Shown here: positions 25,312-34,390 of the stretch, piece by piece | Layout of the letters: every line of letters starts with the position of its first letter | Position numbering within the stretch: position 1 is the first letter of the stretch | Notes under the pieces: generated by a model | Databases searched by the model: none | Told to the model about the DNA's origin: nothing | Seen by the model: only the letters and a program-made list of their open reading frames with translations | Made by a program: the position numbers and the translations under genes | DNA from: Gemmatimonadota bacterium | GTDB taxonomy: Bacteria; Gemmatimonadota; Gemmatimonadetes; Gemmatimonadales; GWC2-71-9 | DNA length: 64,000 nt | Direction of reading: 5' to 3' | NCBI GenBank assembly: GCA_016720805.1 | Contig: JADKJZ010000014.1 | Coordinates: 186,001 to 250,000 of the forward strand

Positions 25312-26640
25312 CTGGCCACTCGGCGGCTGCCCCATCCGCTGGTGCTGATGCTGGGGGGCGTGGCCGTCGCGGCTGCGCTCACCTGGCTGGTGCCGGCCGG
25401 CGAGTATGAACGGGTGGTGGACGCCGCCACCGGACGCACCATCGCCGTCGCCGGCACCTACCACGCGGTGCCTGACGCGCCAGTCGGGCCCTTCGCCGCC
25501 GTGATGGCGGTGCCTCGCGGCATCGCCGAGGGGATCGAGGTGATCCTCACCATCTTCCTCGTCGGTGGTGCCTGGTACCTGGTCGACAAGATCGGGACCC
25601 TCGGGCGCGCGGTGAACGCCCTCGCCTCGCGCTTTCGCGAAGGCAGCCTCCTCGCCCTCCCCCTCCTGATTCTCTTCTTCTCGATGATGGGTGCCGCCGA
25701 GAACATGCAGGAGGAGATCATCGCGCTGATCCCCGTGCTGCTGGTGCTCGGGAGCAGGCTCGGCGTCGACGCCGTCACCATGGTCGCGGCGAGTGCCGGT
25801 GCGGCAATGATCGGCAGCGCCTTCGGCCCGACCAATCCGTTCCAGGCGGGCATCGCGATGAAGCTCGCCGAGCTGCCGACCCTCTCCGGCGGCGCCCTCC
25901 GCACGGCGATGTGGATCGCGGGGACGGCACTCTGGACCGCCCTGACGTTGCGATGGGCAAGCCGGCATCGGGTGCCGGTGGCGAGTGCGCAGGTCACTCA
26001 CGCGCCGTTGACCACGCGCGACGGGCTGATCCTCGCCTGCGTCACGGTGCCGCTCGCGGTCTACATCTACGGCGCCCTCCAGCTCGACTGGGGCTTCAAC
26101 GAGCTCTCCTCGGCGTACTTCATCGGCGCCATCCTCGCCGGGGTCATCGCGCGTCTCAAGCTCGATGACACCATCATCGGCTACCTCGAGGGGATGCAGT
26201 TGCTGCTCCCCGCCGCCCTGCTCGTCGGCGTGGCGCGCAGCATCACCGTCGTGCTCCAGGATGGGCACATCATCGACACCATCCTCTACAGCATGGCCAC
26301 GCCGCTCGCCAACGTCTCCACGACGGCCGCCGCGCTGCTGATGGTGCCGCTGCACGCGCTGCTGCACATCCCCGTCTCGAGTGTCAGTGGGCAGGCGGCG
26401 CTGACGATGCCGATCATGGTTCCGCTTTCGGACCTCCTCGGCGTCTCGCGCCAGGCCACGGTCCTGGCCTACCAGGTCGGCGCCGGCCTCTGCGAATTGC
26501 TCACACCCACCAACGGCGCGCTGATGGCCGTCCTCCTCGCCGCCAAGGTTCCCTTCGGCGACTGGCTCCGCTTTGCGACCCGGGGCTATGCGCTGATGCT
26601 GGTCATCGGCATTGTGGGAATCCTCGTCGCGGTTCGCTGA
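25312..26640 (+). CDS. YfcC/ArcD-type (C4-dicarboxylate or basic amino acid) transporter
   Basis: The protein has about 440 residues and around twelve hydrophobic helices. It shows typical YfcC-family sequences: HPLVLMLGGVAVAAALTWLVPAGEYER (beginning shown), a loop GPTNPFQAGIA, VPLHALLHIPVSSVSGQAAL and CELLTPTNGALMAVL. The family moves carboxylates or amino acids such as arginine/ornithine, and the specificity here is unknown. Homologous residues extend upstream of the first GTG (25342), so a CTG at 25312 just after the DinB stop is the favoured start. A heptamer-like repeat follows the stop. Confidence 0.85.
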   Translation: MATRRLPHPLVLMLGGVAVAAALTWLVPAGEYERVVDAATGRTIAVAGTYHAVPDAPVGPFAAVMAVPRGIAEGIEVILTIFLVGGAWYLVDKIGTLGRAVNALASRFREGSLLALPLLILFFSMMGAAENMQEEIIALIPVLLVLGSRLGVDAVTMVAASAGAAMIGSAFGPTNPFQAGIAMKLAELPTLSGGALRTAMWIAGTALWTALTLRWASRHRVPVASAQVTHAPLTTRDGLILACVTVPLAVYIYGALQLDWGFNELSSAYFIGAILAGVIARLKLDDTIIGYLEGMQLLLPAALLVGVARSITVVLQDGHIIDTILYSMATPLANVSTTAAALLMVPLHALLHIPVSSVSGQAALTMPIMVPLSDLLGVSRQATVLAYQVGAGLCELLTPTNGALMAVLLAAKVPFGDWLRFATRGYALMLVIGIVGILVAVR

Positions 26641-26648
26641 TCGCCGTT

Positions 26649-26669
26649 CGCTTCTCGCTTCTCGAGTCT
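26649..26669. repeat. Short heptamer run (CGCTTCT x2 plus variant) before the Rieske gene
   Basis: Two CGCTTCT units and a variant CGAGTCT occupy 26649-26669. An identical CGCTTCT pair is found at 36923-36936. It ends 6 nt before the ATG of the next gene. Confidence 0.65.
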
Positions 26670-26675
26670 CGCCGT

Positions 26676-27746
26676 ATGCACTTCAGTTTCAATCGCGACA
26701 TCCGCTTCGCCCAGACCCTCCCCTCCCGCCTCTACGTCGATCCGACGTATCTGGCGCTCGAGGAGGAGAAGATCTTCGGGCGCACCTGGCAGCTGGTCGG
26801 GCGGGTGGCCGACCTGGCCGAATCGGGGAGCTTCATCACCGCCCAGATCGGTGACGAGGCGATCGTCATCGTGCAGGACCGGGGCACGCTGCGCGGCTTC
26901 CACAACATCTGCCTGCATCGGGCGGGGCCGGTGGCGTCGGGATGCGGCACCCGGCAGACGCTGCAGTGTCGCTATCACGGCTGGACCTATCGGCTTGATG
27001 GCACGCTGCTGCGCGCGCCCGAGATGGAGGGGACCGAGGGCTTCGATCCCGAGTCGATGCGGCTGCTGCCGGTGCAGGTGGCCACGTGGGGACCGCTGGT
27101 CTTCGCGAACCTCGATCTCAAGGCGCCGCCGCTCGACCATTTCCTCGAGGGGATCGGCGAGCGGACGGCGCGCTTCCAGCCCGAGGCGATGCGCTTCGTG
27201 ATGCAGAAGCGCTGGACCGTCGAGTGCAACTGGAAGGTGTACGTCGACAACTACCTCGAGGGATACCACCTCCCGGCGGTGCATCCCGGGCTCTACAAGG
27301 AGCTCGACTACGATGCCTACCGGGTGGAGCCGCATCGCTACTGGTCGTTGCAGCACGCGCCGCTCCGGGCCGGACATGGTCCGGAGCGCATCTACGTGCC
27401 CAATGGTGAGGGGGATGACGCCCAATACTACTGGTGCTTTCCCAACGTGATGCTCAACATCTACCAGGGGCAGATGCAGACCAACGTGGTGCTCCCCTGT
27501 GGTCCCGACCGCTGCGAGGTCGTCTTCGAGTGGTATGCCGTCGATCCGCCGGCCGATGCGGCCACCGACCCGAAATGGACCTCGCTGATCGCCTTCAGCG
27601 ACGAGATCCAGGACGAAGACATTGAAATTTGCGAACGGGTCCAGCAAAATCTCCGCTCGCGCGTGTACGACCGCGGCCGCTATTCCGCCCTGCGCGAGAA
27701 CGGCGTCCACCACTTCCATGCCTTGCTGCACGAGTTCCTGACATGA
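26676..27746 (+). CDS. Rieske non-heme iron oxygenase, alpha subunit
   Basis: The 356-residue protein has a Rieske centre (Cys79-x-His81 and Cys98-x2-His101 in NICLHRAGP and LQCRYHGW). The mononuclear iron site is in DNYLEGYHLPAVHP (His198, His203), with a third Asp ligand expected near the C-terminus. The closest family style is choline/carnitine/glycine-betaine monooxygenase and related aromatic-ring hydroxylases. The substrate is not decided. No reductase partner gene is adjacent, so it would draw electrons from a reductase encoded elsewhere. The stop overlaps the cyclophilin start by ATGA. Confidence 0.9.
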   Translation: MHFSFNRDIRFAQTLPSRLYVDPTYLALEEEKIFGRTWQLVGRVADLAESGSFITAQIGDEAIVIVQDRGTLRGFHNICLHRAGPVASGCGTRQTLQCRYHGWTYRLDGTLLRAPEMEGTEGFDPESMRLLPVQVATWGPLVFANLDLKAPPLDHFLEGIGERTARFQPEAMRFVMQKRWTVECNWKVYVDNYLEGYHLPAVHPGLYKELDYDAYRVEPHRYWSLQHAPLRAGHGPERIYVPNGEGDDAQYYWCFPNVMLNIYQGQMQTNVVLPCGPDRCEVVFEWYAVDPPADAATDPKWTSLIAFSDEIQDEDIEICERVQQNLRSRVYDRGRYSALRENGVHHFHALLHEFLT

Positions 27747-28375
27747 GCCGACTGACCCGCTCGACCGTTGCCCTCGCCGCCCTCGTTGTCGCCTCGACCG
27801 GCTGCGCCCGGCAGGGCGCCATCAGTCCCGATCCGGCCGCCCCCGATTCCTTCGACGTGGCGATGGAGACGAGTGTCGGCACGATCACGCTGCGTAGCCG
27901 CCGTGCCTGGGCGCCGCACGGCGTCGACCGCTTCCATCGGCTGGTGAGCGAGGGGTTCTACGACGACGTCCGATTCTTCCGCGTCGTCCCCGGTTTCGTG
28001 ATCCAGTTCGGCCTCTCCGGCGACCCCAAGGCCTCGGCCAAGTGGGAAGCCGCCCCGATCGCCGACGACACCGTCAAGGTGTCCAACAAGCGCGGCACGG
28101 TGGTCTTTGCCCGCGCCGGCCAGAACAGCCGCACCTCGCAGCTCTTCTTCAACACCGTCGACAACGGCCTGATGCTCGATGCGGCCGACGGCTTCGGCTT
28201 CCCGCCGTTCGCCGAGATCACCAGTGGCGTCGAGGTGCTGGACAAGATCTTCCAGGGCTATGGCGAGGCGCCCGACCAGGGGCAGATCATGCGGGCGGGG
28301 AATGCCTACCTGCAGGAGAACTTCCCGAAGCTCGACTACATCAAGTCGGCCAAGGTCACCAGCCACTGGCCGTAG
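27743..28375 (+). CDS. Lipoprotein cyclophilin-type peptidyl-prolyl isomerase
   Basis: The 210-residue protein starts with a lipoprotein signal (LAALVVASTGC, lipid-modified Cys near residue 21). The cyclophilin domain follows: GTITLRSRRAWAPHGVDRF, FYDDVRFFRVVPGFVIQFG, GTVVFARAGQNSRTSQLFFN and FGFPPFAEIT. The R-F-F-R and Q-x-F-F-N active-site elements are present. It should help protein folding in the periplasm. It is translationally coupled to the Rieske gene, although the two functions are not obviously linked. Confidence 0.92.
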   Translation: MSRLTRSTVALAALVVASTGCARQGAISPDPAAPDSFDVAMETSVGTITLRSRRAWAPHGVDRFHRLVSEGFYDDVRFFRVVPGFVIQFGLSGDPKASAKWEAAPIADDTVKVSNKRGTVVFARAGQNSRTSQLFFNTVDNGLMLDAADGFGFPPFAEITSGVEVLDKIFQGYGEAPDQGQIMRAGNAYLQENFPKLDYIKSAKVTSHWP

Positions 28376-28420
28376 CGTGCCACGGTTGCGCCCTCACGGC
28401 CCCACCCCGCTAGACCTTCA

Positions 28421-28445
28421 GTGCCGCCCAGTGGCTGGGCGGCAC
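28421..28445 (+). terminator. Perfect 11-bp hairpin between cyclophilin and a small gene
   Basis: GTGCCGCCCAG (28421-28431) pairs with CTGGGCGGCAC (28435-28445) around a TGG loop. It can end the cyclophilin transcript or sit in the leader of the small gene that begins at 28464; a TAGACCTT stretch just before it could be a -10 element. Confidence 0.55.
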
Positions 28446-28463
28446 CACCACCGCGAGGGAACG

Positions 28464-28640
28464 ATGAAGGACAAGCAGCTCGACAAGCTCGTCAAGAAGG
28501 TCACCGGCGTGGCGCGGACCGAGAAGGACAAGAACAAGCGCTTCGTGGACCCCACGCTGGAAGCCACGAAGCGCCCGGAAGAAGCGGCCGATTCCGACCG
28601 CCAGTTCCTCTTCAAGGAAATGAAGAAGCGGGAGTTCTAG
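28464..28640 (+). CDS. Small charged protein of unknown function
   Basis: The 58-residue product starts MKDKQLDKLVKKVTGVAR and is rich in Lys, Asp and Glu, with no Cys or hydrophobic segment. A GAGGGA site lies 4-5 nt before the ATG, which supports translation. It ends in a TAG whose CTAG tetranucleotide is shared with the stop of the convergent rho gene. I do not recognise a family. Confidence 0.6.
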   Translation: MKDKQLDKLVKKVTGVARTEKDKNKRFVDPTLEATKRPEEAADSDRQFLFKEMKKREF

Positions 28641-29908
28641 ATCCCGCGCTGCAGCAGCTCGCGGACCACCTCGATCTGCTTGTTGGTGGGGAGATCCGCC
28701 GTCGCCTGACGCAGGGCGTGCGCCCGCTCCAGTGACTTCGGGTCGAGGAGCAGCTCTTCGCGGCGCGTCCCGCTCGCCGCCACGTCGATCGCCGGAAAGA
28801 TCCGTCGCTCCGCCAGCTCCCGGCTCAGCACGATCTCGGCGTTGCCCGTTCCCTTGAACTCCTCGAAGATCACTTCGTCGGCCTTCGAGCCGGTGTCGAT
28901 CAGCGCCGTGGCGATGATCGTCAGCGAGCCCTTGCCCACGCGCGGGTCCACCGCGCGCGCGCTGCCGAAGAAGCGCTTCGGGCGCTCCATCGCCTCGGCC
29001 CCGATGCCGCCCGACAACGTCCGACCCGACCCACGGTCGATGTTGTTGTACGCGCGCGCGAGCCGCGTGAGCGAATCGAGGATGATCACCACGTCCTCGC
29101 CCAGCTCCACCCGCCGCCGCGCCCGCTCCAGCGTCATCTCGGCGACCGCCACATGGCGCGCCGCGCCGTGGTCGAACGACGAGGCGATCACTTCGCCCGC
29201 GTTCGCCATCTCCATCTCGGTGACCTCCTCGGGCCGCTCATCGGCCAGGAGGATGTACACCGTGGCATCGGGCTGGTTGGTGATGATGCCGCGCGCGATC
29301 GCCGTCAGGAGGGTCGTCTTGCCGGCCTTTGCCGGGGCCACCACCAGGGCGCGCTGCCCCTTGCCGAGCGGGCAGAGGAGGTCGACCATCGCGGCGGTGA
29401 TGTCGGCACCGCGGCCGACCGGGCCGAGCGCGGAGAGGCGGAGCCGCTCCTTCGGATGCGAGGCGGTCAGCCGGTTGAAATCGGGCCGGGTCAGGCACTC
29501 CGCCGGGTCGCGGCCGAAGAGCGAGGCGACCTTCTCGAGGGCCGGTCCCTTCCCGTTCCGCTGGGCGATTGCATCGCCGGCGATTTCATCGCCCGGCCGC
29601 AACTTGTGCTTGGCGATCAGCGATTGCGGGACAAAGACATCCTGCCCGGTCGGGAGGTAGCTCGATGCGCGCGAGCGGAGGAAGCCGCCGCCACGTTCGG
29701 TCAGCTCGAGGACGCCTTCCACCTGTCGCGTCCCGCTCCCGCCGACGGGCGCTTCCTCGAGCGCCGTGCCGCCCTCGCCCTCACCGGGTCCCTCCAGCCG
29801 CGGGGCGCCGCCCCCACTGCCGCCGGGCCGGCGCCCCCGTCCACGCCCACCCCGTCGCCGCGGCTTGCCACCCTGCCCACCCCCATTGCCCCCGCGCGGA
29901 TCGCTCAC
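28637..29908 (-). CDS. rho: Transcription termination factor Rho
   Basis: The 423-residue protein has an N-terminal RGG/Gly-rich extension (about 60 residues, many Arg-Gly repeats). It also has a cold-shock-like RNA-binding domain (VEGVLELTERGGGFLR), the Walker A loop APAKAGKTT (191-199) and the Walker B motif VVIILDSLTRLARAYN. The Q-loop and R-loop stretches GSLTIIATALIDTGS and FKGTGNAEIVLSRELAERR are intact. It is the hexameric RNA helicase that ends transcription. The RGG extension is like that in Actinobacteria and may bind RNA. The ankyrin gene precedes it with an ATGA overlap. Confidence 0.97.
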   Translation of the reverse strand: MSDPRGGNGGGQGGKPRRRGGRGRGRRPGGSGGGAPRLEGPGEGEGGTALEEAPVGGSGTRQVEGVLELTERGGGFLRSRASSYLPTGQDVFVPQSLIAKHKLRPGDEIAGDAIAQRNGKGPALEKVASLFGRDPAECLTRPDFNRLTASHPKERLRLSALGPVGRGADITAAMVDLLCPLGKGQRALVVAPAKAGKTTLLTAIARGIITNQPDATVYILLADERPEEVTEMEMANAGEVIASSFDHGAARHVAVAEMTLERARRRVELGEDVVIILDSLTRLARAYNNIDRGSGRTLSGGIGAEAMERPKRFFGSARAVDPRVGKGSLTIIATALIDTGSKADEVIFEEFKGTGNAEIVLSRELAERRIFPAIDVAASGTRREELLLDPKSLERAHALRQATADLPTNKQIEVVRELLQRGI

Positions 29909-30471
29909 GAGGCACTCCGGCCGAGGGCTGCGCGCACCAGCGCGGCTCCGTCATCAAAGCCGTTCCCCTCGGCGATTGCCAGCGGGGTGTAGCCGGCGCA
30001 CTCAAGCGTCGGGTCGGCGCCGGCGTCGAGGAGGAGCGCGACGAGGGGAAGTCGCTTGGCAGCGAGCGCAGCATGGAGCGGGGTGTTGGTCATCGCATTC
30101 TGGGAAAGGGGGTGAAGACTGGCGCCGTGCGCCAGCAGGATCGTCGCGGCGCGCGGGGCGCCGAAGAAGGCAGCAAGGTGGAGCGGGGTCCAGCCATCGA
30201 CCGAGTAGGTATCGGCCAGCGTTGCGTCGTCGTCCAGCAGCGCCTCGAGCCGTGCCACATCGTCAACGGCCGCCGCCTCGTGGATACTGCGTGGCCAGGA
30301 CTGACCCGTCAGCCAGCACGCAACCTCGCCTGCGCGATGGTACAGCGCAGCCAGGAGGGGCGTTTCACCAGTGGGGGCCCGCTGCGAGAGCAGGGCGGGG
30401 TCGGCCTGAACGAGCGAGCGAACCTGCTCGAGGTCGTTCCGCCGACAGGCATCGAACAACGTGTCGGTCAC
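29905..30471 (-). CDS. Ankyrin-repeat protein
   Basis: The 188-residue product has about five ankyrin repeats, seen as LFDACRRNDLEQVRSLVQAD, TGETPLLAALYHRAGEVACWL, DGWTPLHLAAFFGAPRAATILLAHGA (first part) and NTPLHAALAAKRLPLVALLLDAGADP. It lacks a signal peptide, so it is cytosolic and likely binds another protein. The GTG at 30471 begins just before the first repeat; an upstream ATG extension has no repeat character. It is translationally coupled to rho, so a role near transcription termination is possible but unproved. Confidence 0.85.
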   Translation of the reverse strand: MTDTLFDACRRNDLEQVRSLVQADPALLSQRAPTGETPLLAALYHRAGEVACWLTGQSWPRSIHEAAAVDDVARLEALLDDDATLADTYSVDGWTPLHLAAFFGAPRAATILLAHGASLHPLSQNAMTNTPLHAALAAKRLPLVALLLDAGADPTLECAGYTPLAIAEGNGFDDGAALVRAALGRSAS

Positions 30472-30567
30472 GTACCCTGGGGGTGTGGGCGGCGGGAGGC
30501 GCGCCCTCGGGCGCAGCCAGCCGCACAAATCACGCACCAGTGCCGCGATTTCGCCAGTCCCCGCCAG

Positions 30568-31965
30568 CTACTCCGGGAAGATGCTCCCGTGGGCCGGGGC
30601 GAGGTGCGCCGAGAAGTGCCGGAGCGCCGGGGGCTGGGCCGTGATCCGCATCCCGCGGATCCGGTCCCGGCGCTCCCCGACGTAGCTCAACACCTCGGCC
30701 AGGTAGTCCACGTGGCTCTGGGTGTAGACGCGCCGTGGGAAGGCCAGCCGCACCAGCTCCATCGCCGACGGCTGCTCGGTCCCGTCCGGTTGCTGCCCGA
30801 ACATCACCGAGCCGATCTCGACCGACCGGATGCCGCCGACCAGATAGAGCACGCAGGAGAGCGCCCACGCCGGATACTCGCTCTGGGGAATGTGCGGCAG
30901 CATCGCCTTGGCATCGATGTAGAGCGCGTGTCCGCCCGGCGGCGTCACCATCGGGATCCCAGCCGCCGTCATCCGGTCGGCGAGGTACGCCACCGAACGC
31001 ACCCGGTACCGGAGGTAGTCCTCGTTGAGTGCTTCGTCGAGGCCGATCGCGATCGCCTCGAGGTCGTAGCCAGCCAGCCCGCCGTACGTCGGAAACCCTT
31101 CCGTCAGGATCAGGTTGTCGCGGCATCGGCGCGCCAGGTCGTCGTCGTTCACGGCGAGGAAGCCTCCGATGTTCGCCATCCCGTCCTTCTTCGCGCTCAT
31201 CGTCGCGCCATCGACCTCGGCGAACATCGCCTGGGCAATCTGTGTCGGCGTCTCGTGCTCGTGGCCCGGTTCGCGCTCCTTGATGAACCAGGCGTTCTCC
31301 GCGAATCGGCAGGCGTCGAGAAAGAGCGGGACTCCGTGGCGATTGCAGACGGCCCGCACAGCGCGCAGGTTCTCGAGTGACGCCGGCTGACCGCCGCCGG
31401 AATTGTTCGTCACGGTGTACATCACCAGCGGCACCTTCCCGGCCTGCTCGGTGAGCACCCGGTCGAGTGCCTCGACATCCATGTTCCCCTTGAACGGATG
31501 CCACACCGACGGCTGTCGTCCCTCGGCGATCGGCAAGTCGAGGGCGGTCGCGCCGCGTGCCTCGATGTTGGCCCGCGTGGTGTCGAAGTGGGTGTTGTTC
31601 GGCACGATCTGCCCCGCGTGCACCACCGTCCCGAAGAGGATCCGCTCGGCCGCCCGACCCTGGTGCGTCGGGATCACGTGGCGCAATCCGGTGATCCGCT
31701 GCACCGCCGCCTCGAAACGATAGAACGATTCGGCGCCGGCGTACGACTCGTCGCCGATCATCATCCCCGCCCATTGCCGCGACGACATCGCGCCGGTGCC
31801 GGAATCGGTCAGCAGGTCGATCAGGACGTCGCGCGCCCGCAGCAGGAAGAGATTGTGATGCGCCGCGTCGAGGGCGACCCGCCGTTCCTCCGCCGTGGTC
31901 TGGCGAATCGGTTCGACGCTCTTGATGCGGAACGGTTCGATGATGGTGCGGGGTGCGAAGGTCAT
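30568..31965 (-). CDS. tnaA: Tryptophanase/tyrosine phenol-lyase family enzyme
   Basis: The 465-residue PLP enzyme begins PFRIKSVEPI and has the family run DLLTDSGTGAMSSRQWAGMM. It has PTHQGRAAERILF, VTNNSGGGQPAS and the Schiff-base lysine in SAKKDGMANIGGF (Lys260). It splits L-tryptophan to indole, pyruvate and ammonia, or L-tyrosine to phenol; the sequence alone does not decide which, though both families keep these motifs. The ATG at 31965 overlaps the stop of the upstream amino-acid permease as ATGA, which fits uptake plus breakdown of an aromatic amino acid. Confidence 0.93.
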   Translation of the reverse strand: MTFAPRTIIEPFRIKSVEPIRQTTAEERRVALDAAHHNLFLLRARDVLIDLLTDSGTGAMSSRQWAGMMIGDESYAGAESFYRFEAAVQRITGLRHVIPTHQGRAAERILFGTVVHAGQIVPNNTHFDTTRANIEARGATALDLPIAEGRQPSVWHPFKGNMDVEALDRVLTEQAGKVPLVMYTVTNNSGGGQPASLENLRAVRAVCNRHGVPLFLDACRFAENAWFIKEREPGHEHETPTQIAQAMFAEVDGATMSAKKDGMANIGGFLAVNDDDLARRCRDNLILTEGFPTYGGLAGYDLEAIAIGLDEALNEDYLRYRVRSVAYLADRMTAAGIPMVTPPGGHALYIDAKAMLPHIPQSEYPAWALSCVLYLVGGIRSVEIGSVMFGQQPDGTEQPSAMELVRLAFPRRVYTQSHVDYLAEVLSYVGERRDRIRGMRITAQPPALRHFSAHLAPAHGSIFPE

Positions 31966-33281
31966 GTGGTGGCGGCGCGCTGGCGCCAGTAGAGGAAGAC
32001 GGGGATGCCGAGCAGCAGCAAACCGCCGCCGCGCAGGGCATTGCCCGGATTGGAGGCGAGTGAACCGAGCACGACGTAGGCCGCCGCCGCAACGAAGGCG
32101 AGCGTGGTCCACGGATGCAATGGCACGAGGAACGGCACGACGCGGTCACCGTCGGCCCGGCGCAGCGCAAAGAGCGTCGCCGCGGTCAGGCCGAAGAAGA
32201 TCCAGTCGGCAAACACTACGTAGTCCAGCAGGGCGCCGTAGGTCCCCGAGAAGAGCAGGAGAATGGCCCAGGCGCCTTGCACCACGATTGCCGCGACCGG
32301 CGTGCGCCAGGTCGGATGCAGCGTCGCGAACGACTTGAAGAAGAGCCCATCGCGCGCCATCGCCTGATAGACGCGGGGCGAGACGAGGATCACCAGGTTC
32401 AGGAAGCCGAAGGTCGAGGCCACGATCCCCGCGGCGATCAGCCGCCGTCCGCTCTCGCCCGCGATCCCCGCCATCGTTTCGGCCGCGGGCGCGTGGCTTG
32501 CCGCCAGTCCGGCCGGGCCGAGCACCCGCAGGTACGCCACGTTCACCAGCAGATACGCCACCACCACGCCGATCACGCCGAGGATCAACGCGCGCGGAAG
32601 ATCGCGCTCCGGATCGCGCAGCTCCTCGGCGATGAAGTTGGTCTGCTGCCATCCGCCAAAGGCGAAGAGCACCGGCACCAGTGCCGCACCGACCTTGAGC
32701 AGCGTCGACCCCGCCTCGATCGGCGCCTCCGCCTGGTTCACCGCGGCTGGCGCCGAGAACGCCGCGATCACCAGCACCGCAATGGCCAGCAGCTTGAGCA
32801 GCGTGAAGACGTTCTGGGTCCACGCCGCCGGCTTGACGCCGATCACGTTGATCGCGGTCAGCAGCACAATCGCTCCGGCTGCCAGCATCGGCTGCTGCCC
32901 GGCGGGGAGCCCGAAGAGGTCGGTGGCGTACCCCGCAAAGGTCATCGCCACCGCCGCGATGGCCCCGGTCGCCATGATGAGCAGCAGCGCCCAGCCGTAG
33001 AGGAAGCCGGCCAGTGGCCCGAAGGCTTCCCGTAGATAGGCGTAACCGCCACCGGCAAGCGGCCGGCGTCGGCCCAGTTCGGCGAAGACGAAGGCACCCA
33101 GCAGGGCAATCACCGCGCCCAGCACCCAGACCAGCAGGGTGCCGTTGCGGCTCCCCATTCGGGCGGCCACCACCGAAGGATTGAGGAAGATCCCCGACCC
33201 GATAATCCCGCCGATGACCATCATGGTGGCGGAGAAGAGTCCCAAGGTCCGGGCATAACCGACGGGGGGCGGTGTCGTCAC
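31962..33281 (-). CDS. APC-family amino acid permease
   Basis: The 439-residue protein has about twelve helices and the APC start GLFSATMMVIGGIIGSGIF with the G-x-G substrate loop. Further segments include GYAYLREAFGPLAGFLYGW and an internal FAFGGWQQTNFIAEELRDPERDLPRA (first part shown). It resembles the L-type/serine-threonine exchanger and AAT-like groups. The start is a GTG at 33279-33281. The stop overlaps tnaA, so it probably supplies that enzyme with aromatic amino acid. Confidence 0.88.
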   Translation of the reverse strand: MTTPPPVGYARTLGLFSATMMVIGGIIGSGIFLNPSVVAARMGSRNGTLLVWVLGAVIALLGAFVFAELGRRRPLAGGGYAYLREAFGPLAGFLYGWALLLIMATGAIAAVAMTFAGYATDLFGLPAGQQPMLAAGAIVLLTAINVIGVKPAAWTQNVFTLLKLLAIAVLVIAAFSAPAAVNQAEAPIEAGSTLLKVGAALVPVLFAFGGWQQTNFIAEELRDPERDLPRALILGVIGVVVAYLLVNVAYLRVLGPAGLAASHAPAAETMAGIAGESGRRLIAAGIVASTFGFLNLVILVSPRVYQAMARDGLFFKSFATLHPTWRTPVAAIVVQGAWAILLLFSGTYGALLDYVVFADWIFFGLTAATLFALRRADGDRVVPFLVPLHPWTTLAFVAAAAYVVLGSLASNPGNALRGGGLLLLGIPVFLYWRQRAATT

Positions 33282-33457
33282 GGTGGTGGGGGGCTCCCGG
33301 CGCGCGGGTCAGGGTGAGGAGTGGGGGGTGGCGCGGAGCAAGTCCGGAGGATGGCGCAGTGGGGCCCCCGGCACAAGGCGACCCCCCTGCGGCTACTTTT
33401 CCGCCGCTCGCGGTCGCTACCGACCCCCCTGTTCCCGATTCGAGGCACGCCCCTGCG

Positions 33458-34390
33458 ATGATGCGTTCCGGCCTGCTCTGGCTTTCCGAGCGGAAGTCCA
33501 TCTTCAACTTCGTCCGCAGCAATGGGCTGGCGAAGAAGTTTGCCTCGCGATTCGTCGCGGGCGAGACCCTCGCCACCGGTGAGGCCGCGGCCAAGGAGCT
33601 CCAGGCCAAGGGGATCACCTCCTCCCTCGACCTCCTCGGCGAAAGCGTCCATGCCGAGGCCGAGGCCAACGCCGCGCGCGACGCCTACATCGCCATTCTC
33701 CGCGGAATGAAGGCGGCCGGCCTCGAGGTCAACGCCTCGCTCAAGCCGACGCAAATGGGGCTCGACATCGACGAGGGCCTCGCGGTGCGCAACATCACCG
33801 CCATCCTCGAGGTCGCCAAGGAGACCGGCGCCTTCGTCCGGATGGACATGGAAGGCTCGGCCTACACCCAGCGCACCATCGACTTCTACGAGAAGCAGGT
33901 CCCCGAGGCGCTTCGCAGCCACACTGGCCTGGTGATCCAGGCGGCGCTGCGTCGTTCCACCGAGGACATCGAGCACCTGATTCGCATCGGCGCGCGCGTC
34001 CGCCTCTGCAAGGGCGCCTACATGGAGCCGGCCGAGGTCGCCTATCCCGTCAAGGCCGACGTCGACGCGCACTATGTGCGGCTGATGCACCGTCTGCTGA
34101 CGGACGGCAACTACCCCGGGATTGCCACGCATGACGAGGCGATGCTGACCGAGGCGAAGCGCTTCGTGGCGGAGAAGGGCATTGCCCGCGACCGCTTCGA
34201 ATTTCAGATGCTCTACGGCGTGCGGCGCGACCTCCAGGAACAGCTGGTGGCCGATGGCTACCGCATCCGCGTCTACATCCCGTTCGGCACGCAGTGGTAC
34301 CCGTACCTGATGCGACGCCTTGCCGAGCGCCCCGCCAACATCGCGTTCATTCTGGGCAACGTCGTCAAGGAGGGGTTGAGGCGCTCGTGA
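33458..34390 (+). CDS. putA: Proline dehydrogenase (monofunctional, FAD)
   Basis: The 310-residue enzyme is the size of the Thermus/Deinococcus PRODH. It has VRMDMEGSAYTQRTIDFYE, RLCKGAYMEPAEVAYPVKAD, ATHDEAML and the substrate and FAD signature of the last third, YIPFGTQWYPYLMRRLAERP. It oxidises L-proline to pyrroline-5-carboxylate, passing electrons to the membrane. Two adjacent ATG codons (33458, 33461) are possible starts. No P5C dehydrogenase gene is nearby. The next gene overlaps by GTGA. Confidence 0.93.
   Translation: MMRSGLLWLSERKSIFNFVRSNGLAKKFASRFVAGETLATGEAAAKELQAKGITSSLDLLGESVHAEAEANAARDAYIAILRGMKAAGLEVNASLKPTQMGLDIDEGLAVRNITAILEVAKETGAFVRMDMEGSAYTQRTIDFYEKQVPEALRSHTGLVIQAALRRSTEDIEHLIRIGARVRLCKGAYMEPAEVAYPVKADVDAHYVRLMHRLLTDGNYPGIATHDEAMLTEAKRFVAEKGIARDRFEFQMLYGVRRDLQEQLVADGYRIRVYIPFGTQWYPYLMRRLAERPANIAFILGNVVKEGLRRS

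Noticed and set aside
26649..26669. CGCTTCT run as a promoter element
   Set aside because: The same heptamer pair recurs at 36923 over the end of another gene, so it fits the repeat class better than a promoter.
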